A DNA stretch of 64,000 nucleotides. It comes from Mycobacterium sp. Its GTDB lineage: Bacteria > Actinomycetota > Actinomycetes > Mycobacteriales > Mycobacteriaceae. Position 1 is the first letter of the stretch. Each line of letters opens with the position of its first letter. Made by a program: the position numbers and the translations under genes. Shown one piece after another: positions 40,507 to 50,976 of the stretch. The stretch spans positions 1-64,000 of the forward strand of contig NZ_JAICZA010000002.1 of assembly GCF_025933915.1 (NCBI RefSeq). The letters are read 5' to 3'. The notes beneath the pieces are model-generated. The model searched no databases. It had not been told where the DNA came from and worked only from the letters and a program-made list of their open reading frames with translations.

Positions 40507-41361
40507 ATGGCCCGTACCCTCGGATGGGTGGCCGTCGCCTGCGCAGAATCCCCGGAACTGGTCACGCTGCTGGCCGGGCGCAGGATCGCGGTGCTGACGG
40601 GCGCGGGCATCTCCACCGATTCCGGCATCCCCGACTACCGCGGGCCCGATTCACCGCCGAGCAATCCCATGACCATCCGGCAGTTCACCGGCGACGCGGC
40701 GTTTCGGCAGCGGTACTGGGCGCGCAACCACGTCGGTTGGCGGCACATAGACGACACGCTGCCCAACGCGGGCCATCGCGCGCTGGCCGCGCTCGAGGAC
40801 GCGTCGGTGGTCACCGGCGTGATCACCCAGAACGTCGATCTGCTGCACACCAAGGCGGGCAGCCGAAACGTCATCGACCTGCACGGCACCTACGCGCGGG
40901 TGGTCTGCCTGACCTGCGGCCACACCCTGAGCCGCGCCGCGCTGGCCGAGCAGCTGGAGGCGCTCAACCCCGGATTCACCGAGCGCGCCGAAGCGATCGG
41001 CGGGCTGGCGGTGGCTCCCGACGCCGACGCCGTCGTCGCCGATACCGCGTCGTTCCGCTATCTCGACTGTGTGCGCTGCGCCGGCATGCTCAAACCCGAC
41101 ATCGTGTATTTCGGCGAAAACGTTCCCAAAGACGTTGTGGCAGGGGCGTATAGGATGGTCGAGCAGGCCGATGCGCTGCTGGTCACCGGGTCGTCGCTGA
41201 CCGTGTTCTCCGGCTATCGATTCGTGCGGCACGCCGCCGCGCTGGGTATCCCGATCGCCATCGTCAACCGCGGCAGGACCCGCGGCGACGACCTGGCCGC
41301 CGCCAAGGTCGACGGCGGGTGCTCCGAACTGCTGGCGCTTTTGGTTGGCGAGCTGGCCTAG
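40507..41361 (+). CDS. Sir2-family NAD-dependent deacylase (class II/SIRT4-like)
   Basis: [82 protein letters not shown]. Confidence 0.93.
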   Translation: MARTLGWVAVACAESPELVTLLAGRRIAVLTGAGISTDSGIPDYRGPDSPPSNPMTIRQFTGDAAFRQRYWARNHVGWRHIDDTLPNAGHRALAALEDASVVTGVITQNVDLLHTKAGSRNVIDLHGTYARVVCLTCGHTLSRAALAEQLEALNPGFTERAEAIGGLAVAPDADAVVADTASFRYLDCVRCAGMLKPDIVYFGENVPKDVVAGAYRMVEQADALLVTGSSLTVFSGYRFVRHAAALGIPIAIVNRGRTRGDDLAAAKVDGGCSELLALLVGELA

Positions 41362-42635
41362 AAGGTACAGGGCATGCTGCGGATGCCGTGGATGAAGTTG
41401 CCCGCCAGGTACTCCGGATCACCGGCCTCGAAATCGGGCAGCTGTCGGAGCAACTCACCGAAGATGGCGCGCAGCTGCGCCCGGGCCACATGTGTCCCCA
41501 GGCAGTAATGCTGCCCGCCGCCACCGAAACCGACGTGCGGGTTGGGGTCTCGGCTCAGGTCGAATCGATCCGGTTGGTTGAACACCGCATCGTCCCAGTT
41601 GCCGGACGCATAGAACATGACCACCTTCTCCCCCGCGCCGATGGTCTGACCGCCCAACTCGAAATCCGTTGCAGCGGTTCGACGGAAGGTCATCACCGGG
41701 GTGGCGTAGCGGATGAATTCCTCGACCGCCATGCCGATGCGGCTATCGAAATCTTCGGCCAGCCACGCTCGTTGCTCCGGAAAATCGGTGAGCGCTTTGA
41801 GCGCGTGGCTGGTGGTTTGGCGGGTGGTGTCGTTGCCGGCCACGGCGAGCAGCACAAAAAATGCGGCCACGTCGGCGTCGGTCAGTCGATCGCCGTCGAC
41901 GTCGGCGTTCACCAGGCTGCTGAACAGGTCGTCGCGGGGGTGCTCGCGTCGCTGGGCGGCCAGCGCGCCCGCAACTTGATGCAGATACATCACGTTTTCG
42001 AACATGACTTCCATCGGGTTGCGGCCGGCGAGATAGACCGGGTCATTTGTCGACACCAGGGCGTCGGCGGCGTGTGCGACCGACTCGCGCTCGGAGTCCG
42101 GAATCCCCATCATGTCCGACAGCGTTCGCAGCGGCAGTTCCTTGGCGCAGTGCTCGACGAAATCGGCTCCGCTGCCAGCGGCCCTCAGCTCCTCGACGAT
42201 GGTCTTGGCGTTCGACTTGATCGAGTCTTCGATGCGGCGCACCTGCCTCGGGGTAAACGCGGCGGTCGCCAGCTTGCGCAGCTTGGTGTGCCGCGGCGCG
42301 TCCATCGCCAGGAAGGACTGCGTCGACTCGAGCACCTCCTCGGGATAGCTCTCGAACATCACGCCCCTGCCGGACAGGAACACCTCGTGGGTGCGGCTGA
42401 CCGTGACGATGTCGGCGTGCCGGGTGATCGCCCAGAAGCCCGGATCGTCGGGCTCCGTCAGCGCGGCTTCTTCCACCGGTGGATGCCAGCTCACGGGGCG
42501 CTCGGCGCGCAGCACGGCGAACGAGCGTTCCCGATCCGCCGCGGTCGTGGACCAAAACGCCCGCGAGGACAGGTCGATCTCGTCGTAGGCGCGGCCGGGC
42601 GTCTCGGCCCCCGGCGTTCCCGTCAGCACAGCCAT
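41358..42635 (-). CDS. Cytochrome P450
   Basis: Haem motif GFGGGGQHYCLGTHVARAQL; I-helix AGNDTTRQTTSHAL; FRRTAATDFELGGQ. Convergent 4-nt overlap with the sirtuin. Confidence 0.94.
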   Translation of the reverse strand: MAVLTGTPGAETPGRAYDEIDLSSRAFWSTTAADRERSFAVLRAERPVSWHPPVEEAALTEPDDPGFWAITRHADIVTVSRTHEVFLSGRGVMFESYPEEVLESTQSFLAMDAPRHTKLRKLATAAFTPRQVRRIEDSIKSNAKTIVEELRAAGSGADFVEHCAKELPLRTLSDMMGIPDSERESVAHAADALVSTNDPVYLAGRNPMEVMFENVMYLHQVAGALAAQRREHPRDDLFSSLVNADVDGDRLTDADVAAFFVLLAVAGNDTTRQTTSHALKALTDFPEQRAWLAEDFDSRIGMAVEEFIRYATPVMTFRRTAATDFELGGQTIGAGEKVVMFYASGNWDDAVFNQPDRFDLSRDPNPHVGFGGGGQHYCLGTHVARAQLRAIFGELLRQLPDFEAGDPEYLAGNFIHGIRSMPCTF

Positions 42636-42687
42636 GGTGGGCGATCCTCTCTCGTATGACCCCGGTCACAAACTGCACACGACGCTA

Positions 42688-42710
42688 TGCCTAGACGGTA
42701 TGTCTAGTCA
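42688..42710. promoter_or_regulatory. Candidate TetR operator in P450/tetR divergent promoter
   Basis: TGcCTAGAC-ggtat-GTCTAGtCA, 9-nt arms with one mismatch, between divergent starts 42635 and 42741. Confidence 0.55.
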
Positions 42711-42740
42711 AGATGTCGACGACTCGGCTATGCTCGCCGC

Positions 42741-43397
42741 ATGCCGTCGCTCACCCGTAAGCCACAGGGCCACCGAGGCGTGGGCCGCGAGCAGCGGCGC
42801 GAGCAGATGGAGCGCCGACTGCTGGATGCCACCGAGCGGCTGATGCGCGACGGCGCGAGCTTCACCGAGCTCAGCGTGGATCGGCTGTCCGGCGAAGCGG
42901 GTATCTCCCGGGCCAGCTTCTACATCTACTTCGAGGACAAAGGCCACCTGCTTCGCCGCCTCGCGGGCCGGGTGTTCGGTGATCTGACCGACGGCGCGCG
43001 GCGCTGGTGGACCGTGGCCGGGCGCCATGACCCCGACGATGTGCGCACGGCGATGAGCAGCATCATCGCCACCTATCGAGGCCATCAAGCGGTGCTGGTC
43101 GCACTCAACGAGATGGCCGCCTACGACCCGGCGACGGGGGAAACGTACCGCGATCTGCTGACCGGCATCTCCGAGCAACTCACCCGCGTCATCGAAGAGG
43201 GCCAGGCCGACGGCTCGATCCGCCCCGAGCTGGCTGCGCTGACGACCGCCAGCGCGCTGACCTGGATGGTCGAGCGTGCCTGCCAGCAGAACCTACCGGC
43301 GCGGCCGCCCGACTACGACGCCGAGCTGGCCGCCACCCTCGCCGAAATTGTTTGGGGCGCACTGTATCTCAAGCCGCTTTCGGCGAGCCGACAGTAG
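42741..43397 (+). CDS. TetR-family transcriptional regulator
   Basis: EQMERRLLDATERLMRDGASFTELSVDRLSGEAGISRASFYIYFEDKGHLLRRLA (HTH_TetR). Confidence 0.92.
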   Translation: MPSLTRKPQGHRGVGREQRREQMERRLLDATERLMRDGASFTELSVDRLSGEAGISRASFYIYFEDKGHLLRRLAGRVFGDLTDGARRWWTVAGRHDPDDVRTAMSSIIATYRGHQAVLVALNEMAAYDPATGETYRDLLTGISEQLTRVIEEGQADGSIRPELAALTTASALTWMVERACQQNLPARPPDYDAELAATLAEIVWGALYLKPLSASRQ

Positions 43398-43398
43398 C

Positions 43399-43458
43399 GC
43401 GAGCAGACGCAGAATCGCATGCTCGAAGAACAAATCATGCGATTCTGCGTCTGCTCGC
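43399..43458. terminator. Long perfect inverted repeat between convergent tetR and proB (bidirectional terminator candidate)
   Basis: GCGAGCAGACGCAGAATCGCATG (43399-43421), loop 14 nt, CATGCGATTCTGCGTCTGCTCGC (43436-43458): exact 23-nt arms. Confidence 0.65.
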
Positions 43459-43460
43459 CC

Positions 43461-44564
43461 TTACACCGCCACCAGGTCGTCGGCGTGCACGGCGGGCCTA
43501 CGCAGCTCGCCGGGCAGCTCGCTGGTCGAGCGCCCCATCATGGTGACGAGTTCCGTCGCGTCATAGGCGACCACGCCGCGGGCCACCATCGCCGCGTCCG
43601 GCCCGCGCAATTCGACGACATCGCCGCCATAGAACCGGCCGGACACCGCGGTGATCCCCGCGGGCAGCAGCGAGCGGCGTTGCCCCACCACGGCACGCAC
43701 CGCCCCGTCGTCAAGGGTCAGCACACCGGCCGCCTCGGCGGCGTAACGCACCCAGAACCGCCGCGCCGACATCCGGGCGGGCCGCGCGGCGAACACCGTG
43801 CCGACGGACGCATCGGTGAGCGCGGTCGAGGCGTCGCCCGCGGCCGCCAGCAGCACCGGCACACCGGCGTCGGCGGCCAGTAGCGCCGACGACATCTTCG
43901 AGGCCATACCGCCGGTGCCCAAATCACTGCCCGGCCCCGCGATCACGCCGACCAGATCCGCCGAGTCCGCCACCTCCGGGATGAACCGCGCGGCTTCGGA
44001 TTTGCGCGGATCGGAGTCGTAGAGCCCGTCGATGTCGGACAACAACACCAAGGCTTCGGCCCCGACCAGGTGCGCCACCAGCGCCGAAAGCCGGTCGTTG
44101 TCGCCGAACCGGATCTCGTTGGTGGCCACCGTGTCGTTTTCGTTGACGATCGCCACCGCATGCAGGGCACGCAGCCGATCCAGCGTGCGCTGAGCGTTGG
44201 TGTGCTGGGCCCGCATCGAGATGTCGTGCGCGCTGAGCAGCACCTGTCCGACCGTGCGGCCGTAGCGGCCGAACGCGGCGCTCCACGAATTCACCAGCGC
44301 CACCTGACCGACGCTGGCCGCGGCTTGCTTCGTCGCCAAATCCCTGGGGCGACGGGACAATCCCAGCGGTTCGATGCCGGCGGCGATGGCACCGGAGGAC
44401 ACGATGACGACGTCGGTCCCCGCTTTCATCCGCGCCTCGATCGCATCGGCGAGCCCGGCCAACCGACCGGCGTCGAACACCCCGGCCGGCGTGGTCAACG
44501 CGTTGGTGCCCACCTTGACCACCAGGCTGCGCGCATTGCGGATGACGTCGCGATGGGGGCTCAC
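43461..44564 (-). CDS. proB: Glutamate 5-kinase (with PUA domain)
   Basis: [65 protein letters not shown]. Confidence 0.95.
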   Translation of the reverse strand: MSPHRDVIRNARSLVVKVGTNALTTPAGVFDAGRLAGLADAIEARMKAGTDVVIVSSGAIAAGIEPLGLSRRPRDLATKQAAASVGQVALVNSWSAAFGRYGRTVGQVLLSAHDISMRAQHTNAQRTLDRLRALHAVAIVNENDTVATNEIRFGDNDRLSALVAHLVGAEALVLLSDIDGLYDSDPRKSEAARFIPEVADSADLVGVIAGPGSDLGTGGMASKMSSALLAADAGVPVLLAAAGDASTALTDASVGTVFAARPARMSARRFWVRYAAEAAGVLTLDDGAVRAVVGQRRSLLPAGITAVSGRFYGGDVVELRGPDAAMVARGVVAYDATELVTMMGRSTSELPGELRRPAVHADDLVAV

Positions 44565-46009
44565 GACTCCTCACCGGGTTCGCGTCGGCGACGCCGTGCG
44601 GCCTTGCGCTCGTCGGCACCGACGCGATCGCTGCGTTCCAGCCGCACGTCGGTACCGCGGCCGGTCATAGTGACGTCGACTCCTGCCGGCGTCTGCGGCT
44701 CCCAGTCAAATGTCATCGCTCCGATGGTCACCGCGCAGCCGGACTTTGCACCCAGCCGCAGCAGTTCCTCTTCGACCCCGAGGCGCGCCAGGCGGTCGGC
44801 GAGATATCCCACGGCCTCGTCGTTGTCGAAGTTGGTCTGGCGCACCCAGCGCTCGGGTCGCGCACCGCTGACCACGAAGCCGCCCGGCTGCTGGGGATCC
44901 GGCTCAACGCGAAAGCCGCTGTCGTCGACGGGAACCGGGCGAATCACCGGACGCCGCGCCACGATCTGCGGCCGGGCTGCGTTGTAGTCCGCAATCATCT
45001 TCCACAACCCAAAGATCAATGGCTGCAAACCTTCTCGCGCGACCGCCGACACCAGAAACACCGGCCAGCCGCGCTCGGCGATGTCGTCAAGGACGAATTC
45101 GGCGAGCTCGCGCGCCTCGGGAACGTCGATCTTGTTGAGCACCACCGCGCGGGGCCGTTCGGCGAGATCACCCAATGTCGCATCCCCTTGCAGGGTCGGC
45201 GTATACGCGGCCAGTTCGGCCTCCAATGCGTCGATATCGGAGATCGGGTCCCGGCCCGGTTCCGCGGTGGCACAGTCGATGACATGCACCAGCACGGCGC
45301 ATCGCTCGATGTGCCGGAGGAAATCCAGGCCCAGGCCCCGGCCCTGCGAGGCACCGGGGATCAGGCCGGGAACATCGGCGACGGTAAAGGTGTGCTCGCC
45401 CGCCGACACGACGCCGAGATTGGGCACCAGCGTGGTGAACGGGTAGTCGGCGATCTTGGGTTTGGCCGCCGAGATCGTGGACACCAACGACGATTTGCCG
45501 GCGGAGGGGAAACCGATCAGGCCGGCATCGGCGACGGTCTTGAGTTCCAGCGTCAGGTCGCGCGTCTCGCCCTGCTCACCCAGCAGCGCAAAGCCGGGAG
45601 CCTTGCGCGCGCGCGAGGCGAGCGCGGCGTTGCCCAGACCGCCGCGACCACCCGCGGCGGCTTCGAAGCGGGTGCCCGCGCCGACCAGGTCGGCCAGCAG
45701 CCGGCCGGCTCCGTCCAGGACGACGGTTCCGTCGGGCACTTTGACTTCCAGGTCGGCGCCGGCGGCGCCGTCGCGGTTGTTGCCCATCCCCTGTTTGCCC
45801 GACGGCGCGGTGACATGGGGGTGGAAATGGAAGTCCAGCAGGGTGTGGACCTGCGGGTCGACGACGAAGACGATGCTGCCGCCGCGGCCGCCATTGCCGC
45901 CGTCGGGGCCGCCCAGCGGCTTGAACTTTTCGCGATGGACCGAGGCGCAGCCGTTACCGCCGGAACCGGCGCGCGCATGGATGACGACGCGGTCGACGAA
46001 CCGAGGCAT
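44561..46009 (-). CDS. obg: Obg family GTPase
   Basis: [83 protein letters not shown] 46009. Confidence 0.96.
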   Translation of the reverse strand: MPRFVDRVVIHARAGSGGNGCASVHREKFKPLGGPDGGNGGRGGSIVFVVDPQVHTLLDFHFHPHVTAPSGKQGMGNNRDGAAGADLEVKVPDGTVVLDGAGRLLADLVGAGTRFEAAAGGRGGLGNAALASRARKAPGFALLGEQGETRDLTLELKTVADAGLIGFPSAGKSSLVSTISAAKPKIADYPFTTLVPNLGVVSAGEHTFTVADVPGLIPGASQGRGLGLDFLRHIERCAVLVHVIDCATAEPGRDPISDIDALEAELAAYTPTLQGDATLGDLAERPRAVVLNKIDVPEARELAEFVLDDIAERGWPVFLVSAVAREGLQPLIFGLWKMIADYNAARPQIVARRPVIRPVPVDDSGFRVEPDPQQPGGFVVSGARPERWVRQTNFDNDEAVGYLADRLARLGVEEELLRLGAKSGCAVTIGAMTFDWEPQTPAGVDVTMTGRGTDVRLERSDRVGADERKAARRRRREPGEES

Positions 46010-46098
46010 CGTGGGTCCTCTCACCCGACTCGCTCGCCGAACGTGCGGCTACCGCGAGAATTGCCTCGAATTATCGCAGTGGGTGCACGTTCGCGCGC

Positions 46099-46365
46099 TC
46101 AGTCGGTGGTTTGCCCGGCCGCGACGATGTTGACCGTCTTGCGGCCGCGCTTGATCCCGAACTCGACGGCGCCGGACTCCTTGGCGAACAACGTGTCGTC
46201 GCCGCCGCGCCCGACACCGACGCCCGGGTGGAACTTGGTGCCGCGCTGCCGGACGATGATCTCGCCGGCCTTGACGACCTGGCCGCCGAATCGCTTCACA
46301 CCCAGCCGCTGCGCGGCGGAATCGCGACCGTTGCGCGAGCTGGAAGCGCCCTTCTTGTGTGCCAT
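46099..46365 (-). CDS. rpmA: 50S ribosomal protein L27
   Basis: [48 protein letters not shown]. Confidence 0.97.
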   Translation of the reverse strand: MAHKKGASSSRNGRDSAAQRLGVKRFGGQVVKAGEIIVRQRGTKFHPGVGVGRGGDDTLFAKESGAVEFGIKRGRKTVNIVAAGQTTD

Positions 46366-46378
46366 GTCTTCGCCTTTG

Positions 46379-46690
46379 CTACTTGATACCGGTGACCTTC
46401 AGGACCGTCAGCTGCTGACGGTGTCCCTGACGCTTGTGGTAACCGGTCTTGTTCTTGAACTTGTGGATACGGATCTTGGGGCCCTTGGTGTGCTCGAGCA
46501 CCTCGCCGGTGACCGCGACCTTGGCCAGCGCGGCCGCGTCGGTGGTCACCTTGGCGCCGTCCACCACCAGGGCGACGGGCAGCGACACGTTCGAACCCGG
46601 CTCAGAGTCGAGCTTCTCGACCTTGACCACGTCCCCGACGGCGACCTTGTACTGCTTGCCGCCCGTCTTGACGATTGCGTAGGTCGCCAT
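46379..46690 (-). CDS. rplU: 50S ribosomal protein L21
   Basis: [33 protein letters not shown]...[20 protein letters not shown]. Confidence 0.97.
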   Translation of the reverse strand: MATYAIVKTGGKQYKVAVGDVVKVEKLDSEPGSNVSLPVALVVDGAKVTTDAAALAKVAVTGEVLEHTKGPKIRIHKFKNKTGYHKRQGHRQQLTVLKVTGIK

Positions 46691-46904
46691 CGTTGCTCTG
46701 CTCCTTCTCCTAGCCGCTGCTCAGCGCGTCGCGCGCGAACCAGCCGCGGTGCACGTGGTGGGTCTGGGTTGCGGGCCTGCGCCGATTCCCCGGGAGTCCC
46801 GCTGCCGCCGGCCAAACTTTAGTCGCCCGGCCTGACGACAACTGTCCAAGGGTACGTGACCAGCGGCTACAGGGTCAAACCGGACACGGCCGGGTTTTCG
46901 GCGC

Positions 46905-49772
46905 TCAGTCCCCGTGGATCGGCGGTCCGGCCGGCCGGCCGGCCGCGCGTCGGCGCCGGGGGCGACCGGAGACCGAGCCACCCGCGCCCGCCCCGGCAGA
47001 GCGCTGCCCAGCGTCGCCGTCGTCGGACTCGTCGGAGTCCTCGTCGTCCAGGTCGTCGTCGTCCAGCTCGAGATCCTCGTCATCGTCGCCCAGGTCTTCC
47101 TCGTCGTCGAGGTCGTCGTCGTCCGAATCGTCGTCATCGTCCGAGTCCTCGTCGTCGTCCGAATCGTCGTCATCGTCGTCCGAGTCCTCATCGTCGTCCG
47201 AGTCCTCATCGTCGTCCGAGTCCTCGTCGTCGGTGTCGTCGAAGTCCTCCTGGTCGGTGTCCGCGATGTCCTCGTCGCGGGCCGCCTTCGTCTCGTCGAA
47301 CTCGTCGGTGACTTCCTCGGTGGCCTCGTCGGACTCGTCGTCGTCGGATGCCCCCTGCGTGGACGAGCCGGCGGCCATCGCCTTGAACATCGGATGCTCG
47401 CCGGGCGAGTGGGCCGGCACCTTGGCCACCACCGGCTCCTCGGCCTTGTTCTTCTTGCGCCGGCCGCGGCGGCCGCCCGACTCGGACTTGCGACCGTTCG
47501 ACGGGGCCGAATCCACCGGGTCGGTGTGCAGCAAGATCCCGCGACCACCACAGTTCGAGCAGGACGTCGAGAAGGCCTCGACCAGCCCGGTGCCCAACCG
47601 CTTGCGGGTCAGCTGGACCAAACCGAGCGAGGTCACCTCGGACACCTGATGACGGGTGCGGTCGCGGGCCAGTGCCTCGGTGAGCCGGCGCAGGACCAAA
47701 TCACGGTTCGACTCCAGCACCATGTCGATGAAGTCGATGACCACGATGCCGCCGATGTCGCGCAACCGCAGTTGGCGCACGATCTCCTCGGCCGCCTCGA
47801 GGTTGTTCTTGGTGACCGTCTGCTCGAGGTTGCCCCCGGACCCGGTGAACTTGCCGGTGTTGACGTCGACCACGGTCATCGCCTCGGTCCGGTCGATCAC
47901 CAGCGTGCCGCCCGATGGCAACCAGACCTTCCGGTCCATCGCCTTGGCCAGCTGCTCGTCGATCCGGTGCACCGCGAACACATCCGGTCCGCCCGATCCG
48001 TCCGGCCCGGCGGCCGGCTCGTACTTGTTCAGCTTCGAAACCAAGTCGGGCGCAACGGAATTCACGTATTCGTTGATGGTGTTCCAGGCCTCGTCACCGG
48101 AGACGATCAGGCCGGCGAAGTCTTCGTTGAACAGATCGCGGATGACCTTGACCAGCACGTCGGGCTCTTCGTACAGAGCCACCGCGGCGCCGGCGGCCTT
48201 CTTCTTGGTCTCGGTCGCCTTGCCGTCGATCTCGTTCCACCGCTCCTGCAAGCGGGTGACGTCACCGCGGATGTCGTCTTCTTTGACGCCCTCGGATGCG
48301 GTCCGGATGATCACCCCCGCGTCGGACGGCACCACCTCGCGCAGGATCTCCTTGAGACGCTGGCGTTCGGTGTCGGGCAACTTGCGGCTGATCCCTGTCG
48401 ACGACGCGCCCGGCACATAGACCAGGTAGCGGCCCGCCAGCGACACCTGCGTGGTGAGCCGCGCGCCCTTGTGTCCGACCGGATCCTTGCTGACCTGGAC
48501 GACGACGTAGTCGCCGGGCTTGAGGGCCTTTTCGATCTTGCGCTCGGCTCCGCCCAGCCCCGCGGCTTCCCAGTTGACCTCACCGGCGTAGAGCACACCG
48601 TTGCGGCCGCGGCCGATGTCGACGAAGGCCGCCTCCATCGAGGGCAGCACGTTCTGCACGATGCCGAGGTAGATGTTGCCCACCAGGGAGGCCGACGCGG
48701 CCGAGGTGACGAAGTGCTCGACGACGATGCCGTCCTCGAGCACCGCGATCTGCGTATACCGCGAACCTTGGTGCGGCGGCTCGCTGCGGACCCGGTCGCG
48801 GACGACCATGACGCGTTCGACGGCCTCGCGGCGCGCCAAGAATTCGGCCTCGGTCAGCACCGGGGGGCGGCGCCGCCCGGCGTCGCGGCCGTCTCGGCGC
48901 CGTTGCCGCTTGGCCTCCAGCCGAGTCGAGCCGTCGATGCCCTTGATCTCGCTGCTCGCACTGCTGCCGGAGCCGTCGCCGCCGTTCTTGCCATTGCGGG
49001 GCGGCCGCTCGTGCACCACCGTGTTCGGCGGGTCGTCGGGCGATGGCACCTCGTCGTTGTCGTCGCCCGATCCGGACTTGCGGCGGCGGCGCCTGCGGCG
49101 GCGGCGATTGCCACCATCCGGCGAACCGTCGTCACCGCCGTCGGAGTCGTCGTCGTCGGAATCGTCGTCGTCGGCATCGGCGGAATCGGCGGAGTCGGAC
49201 TGGGCGCCTTTCGTGCCCCGGCCCTGCGGCTCGTCGTCGTCGCCGTCGTTTTGGCCCTCGGGCCCGCCCTGCTCGCCGCGACCGCGGCCGCGACCGCGAC
49301 GGCCGCGCCGGCGCCGGCGGTTTGACGGCCGATCGGCCTGCTCGTCGTCGTCGTCGCTGTCGGAATCGTCGGAGTCGGCGCCCTCGGCGGTACCGCTCTC
49401 GTCCTCGCCGTCGAGCGGCTGCGGTGCGACGAAGAGCGGCATGTAGTGCGGTCGCTCGGCGACGTTGTCGGGAGTCTCCAGCATCAGCCGCGATTCGGGC
49501 TCGTCGGCACCTGTGTCTTCGCTGCCGCCCGCGTTCTCGGGGCTCTCCTGGGGCTGGGCGGCCAGCAGGTCACGCACCCGCACCGCGTCGGCGCGGTCCA
49601 CGGTGGAATGTGCGCTCCGAATCCGCCCATCGAGCGCGCTGAGCGCGTCCAGCACCCGCTTGCTGGTGGTTCCCAGCGTTCGGGCCAGCGAATGAACCCT
49701 CAACCGATCGGGAAGGTCCTCGGACCGAGTCGATTCTTCTGATGGCTCTGCAGTTGGTGCACCGTCTACCAC
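46905..49772 (-). CDS. rne: Ribonuclease E/G with acidic low-complexity tails
   Basis: S1 and catalytic core (GNIYLGIVQNVLPSMEAAFVDIGRGRNGVLYAGEV...; IGGIVVIDFIDM; VDVNTGKFTG) flanked by Asp/Glu-rich segments; syntenic with Rv2444c. Confidence 0.95.
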   Translation of the reverse strand: MVDGAPTAEPSEESTRSEDLPDRLRVHSLARTLGTTSKRVLDALSALDGRIRSAHSTVDRADAVRVRDLLAAQPQESPENAGGSEDTGADEPESRLMLETPDNVAERPHYMPLFVAPQPLDGEDESGTAEGADSDDSDSDDDDEQADRPSNRRRRRGRRGRGRGRGEQGGPEGQNDGDDDEPQGRGTKGAQSDSADSADADDDDSDDDDSDGGDDGSPDGGNRRRRRRRRRKSGSGDDNDEVPSPDDPPNTVVHERPPRNGKNGGDGSGSSASSEIKGIDGSTRLEAKRQRRRDGRDAGRRRPPVLTEAEFLARREAVERVMVVRDRVRSEPPHQGSRYTQIAVLEDGIVVEHFVTSAASASLVGNIYLGIVQNVLPSMEAAFVDIGRGRNGVLYAGEVNWEAAGLGGAERKIEKALKPGDYVVVQVSKDPVGHKGARLTTQVSLAGRYLVYVPGASSTGISRKLPDTERQRLKEILREVVPSDAGVIIRTASEGVKEDDIRGDVTRLQERWNEIDGKATETKKKAAGAAVALYEEPDVLVKVIRDLFNEDFAGLIVSGDEAWNTINEYVNSVAPDLVSKLNKYEPAAGPDGSGGPDVFAVHRIDEQLAKAMDRKVWLPSGGTLVIDRTEAMTVVDVNTGKFTGSGGNLEQTVTKNNLEAAEEIVRQLRLRDIGGIVVIDFIDMVLESNRDLVLRRLTEALARDRTRHQVSEVTSLGLVQLTRKRLGTGLVEAFSTSCSNCGGRGILLHTDPVDSAPSNGRKSESGGRRGRRKKNKAEEPVVAKVPAHSPGEHPMFKAMAAGSSTQGASDDDESDEATEEVTDEFDETKAARDEDIADTDQEDFDDTDDEDSDDDEDSDDDEDSDDDDDDSDDDEDSDDDDDSDDDDLDDEEDLGDDDEDLELDDDDLDDEDSDESDDGDAGQRSAGAGAGGSVSGRPRRRRAAGRPAGPPIHGD

Positions 49773-50115
49773 GTATTCTCCTCAAGCCCCCGGGCGCGTC
49801 TTTGCGACGCGGCCACGCGAGGGCTTCGCTATGGGCCCGGGTCACTTCTCCCGGGCTTGTGATGGTCTCGCCCCGAGCGGCTCAGGTTAGAACCCACTCG
49901 GCGCCGTGCTGAATGACGGCCTGACATGCAGCGAACCAAGGCGACGGGGCTATGGTCGCGCTTGTCCAAGTCTTCATTCGGGTGTCTGAAGCCGGTCCGG
50001 CGACGTTCACCCGAGATCAGTATCCCACATCACGCCGCGGCCCAACCCACACCTGATGCAGCCCGATGCGGCGAACACCGGTCAGCGCGGCACCACGAGA
50101 CCGATCGTCGCAGCT

Positions 50116-50526
50116 CTAGGCGCCGGGAAACCAGAGCGCGATTTCTCGCTTCGCGGACTCGATCGAATCCGAGCCATGCACCAGATTGAACTGGGTCTCG
50201 AGCCCGAAATCGCCCCGGATCGTGCCGGGGATCGCCTTCTCGACCGGGTCGGTACCGCCCGCGAGCTGCCGAAACGCCGCGATCGCCCGCGGCCCCTCCA
50301 CGATGGCCGCCACCACCGGCCCCGAGGTGATGAACTCCAGCAACGGCTCGAAGAAGGGCTTGCCCTCGTGTTCCGCGTAATGCTGGGCGGCGAGGTCTTG
50401 GCTGACGTGCCGGAGTTCCAGCGCGGCGATGGTGAGGCCTTTTCGCTCGATCCGGCCGATGATCTCCCCCACCAGCTGTCGCTGGACGCCGTCCGGCTTG
50501 ATCAGTACCAATGTCCGTTCCGTCAC
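50116..50526 (-). CDS. ndk: Nucleoside diphosphate kinase
   Basis: [53 protein letters not shown]. Confidence 0.97.
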   Translation of the reverse strand: MTERTLVLIKPDGVQRQLVGEIIGRIERKGLTIAALELRHVSQDLAAQHYAEHEGKPFFEPLLEFITSGPVVAAIVEGPRAIAAFRQLAGGTDPVEKAIPGTIRGDFGLETQFNLVHGSDSIESAKREIALWFPGA

Positions 50527-50589
50527 GGCGGACAGCGTACATAACCAGGTGGCAATGCGGCGGGTCCGTGCTCGTGTCCTTGCGCGGGC

Positions 50590-50976
50590 CTACCCCTGTC
50601 GGCGCCGAACCTCGGCCCGGAAGTAGGCGATCAGGGCCCACAGCCCGCTGAACAGCACGCCGATGAACCCCACCCCGGGGTACACGGCGAAGCCGGCGAG
50701 CAGGATCACTTGCACGCCCAGGTTGGCCCAGATGGCCCACGGTTTGCGCTGCACCCCGGCCATCAGGATCAGCAGTACGGCCAGGCCGACCAGGTAGGTC
50801 AGCGACGCCGTCGTCAGGCCGCCGCCGACCGCGCCCACCACCGGTATCGCCAGCAGCACCACGATGGCCTCGAGGATCAGCGTCAGAGCCATCACCGCGC
50901 CGAAGCTGCGCCAGGGGTCGGCCGGTGGCGTCGGGCCCGGCTCCTCGGGGTTCTGGGGTGGGTCCGGTTGGGTCAT
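50590..50976 (-). CDS. DUF4233-type membrane protein
   Basis: Four predicted TM segments; located between ndk and folC as Rv2446c; 4-nt overlap with folC. Confidence 0.85.
   Translation of the reverse strand: MTQPDPPQNPEEPGPTPPADPWRSFGAVMALTLILEAIVVLLAIPVVGAVGGGLTTASLTYLVGLAVLLILMAGVQRKPWAIWANLGVQVILLAGFAVYPGVGFIGVLFSGLWALIAYFRAEVRRRQG

Noticed and set aside
46020-46098. Palindromic cgccgaacgtgc...gcacgttcgcgc near obg, similar to sequence at ~63834
   Set aside because: Partial similarity only; insufficient to define a repeat family by eye.
47025-47290. CRISPR-like or tandem repeat array
   Set aside because: Short in-frame Asp/Ser/Glu codon repeats within rne; no spacer structure and no cas genes.
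46914-49325. 803-aa plus-strand valine-rich ORF
   Set aside because: Antisense reading of rne acidic repeats.
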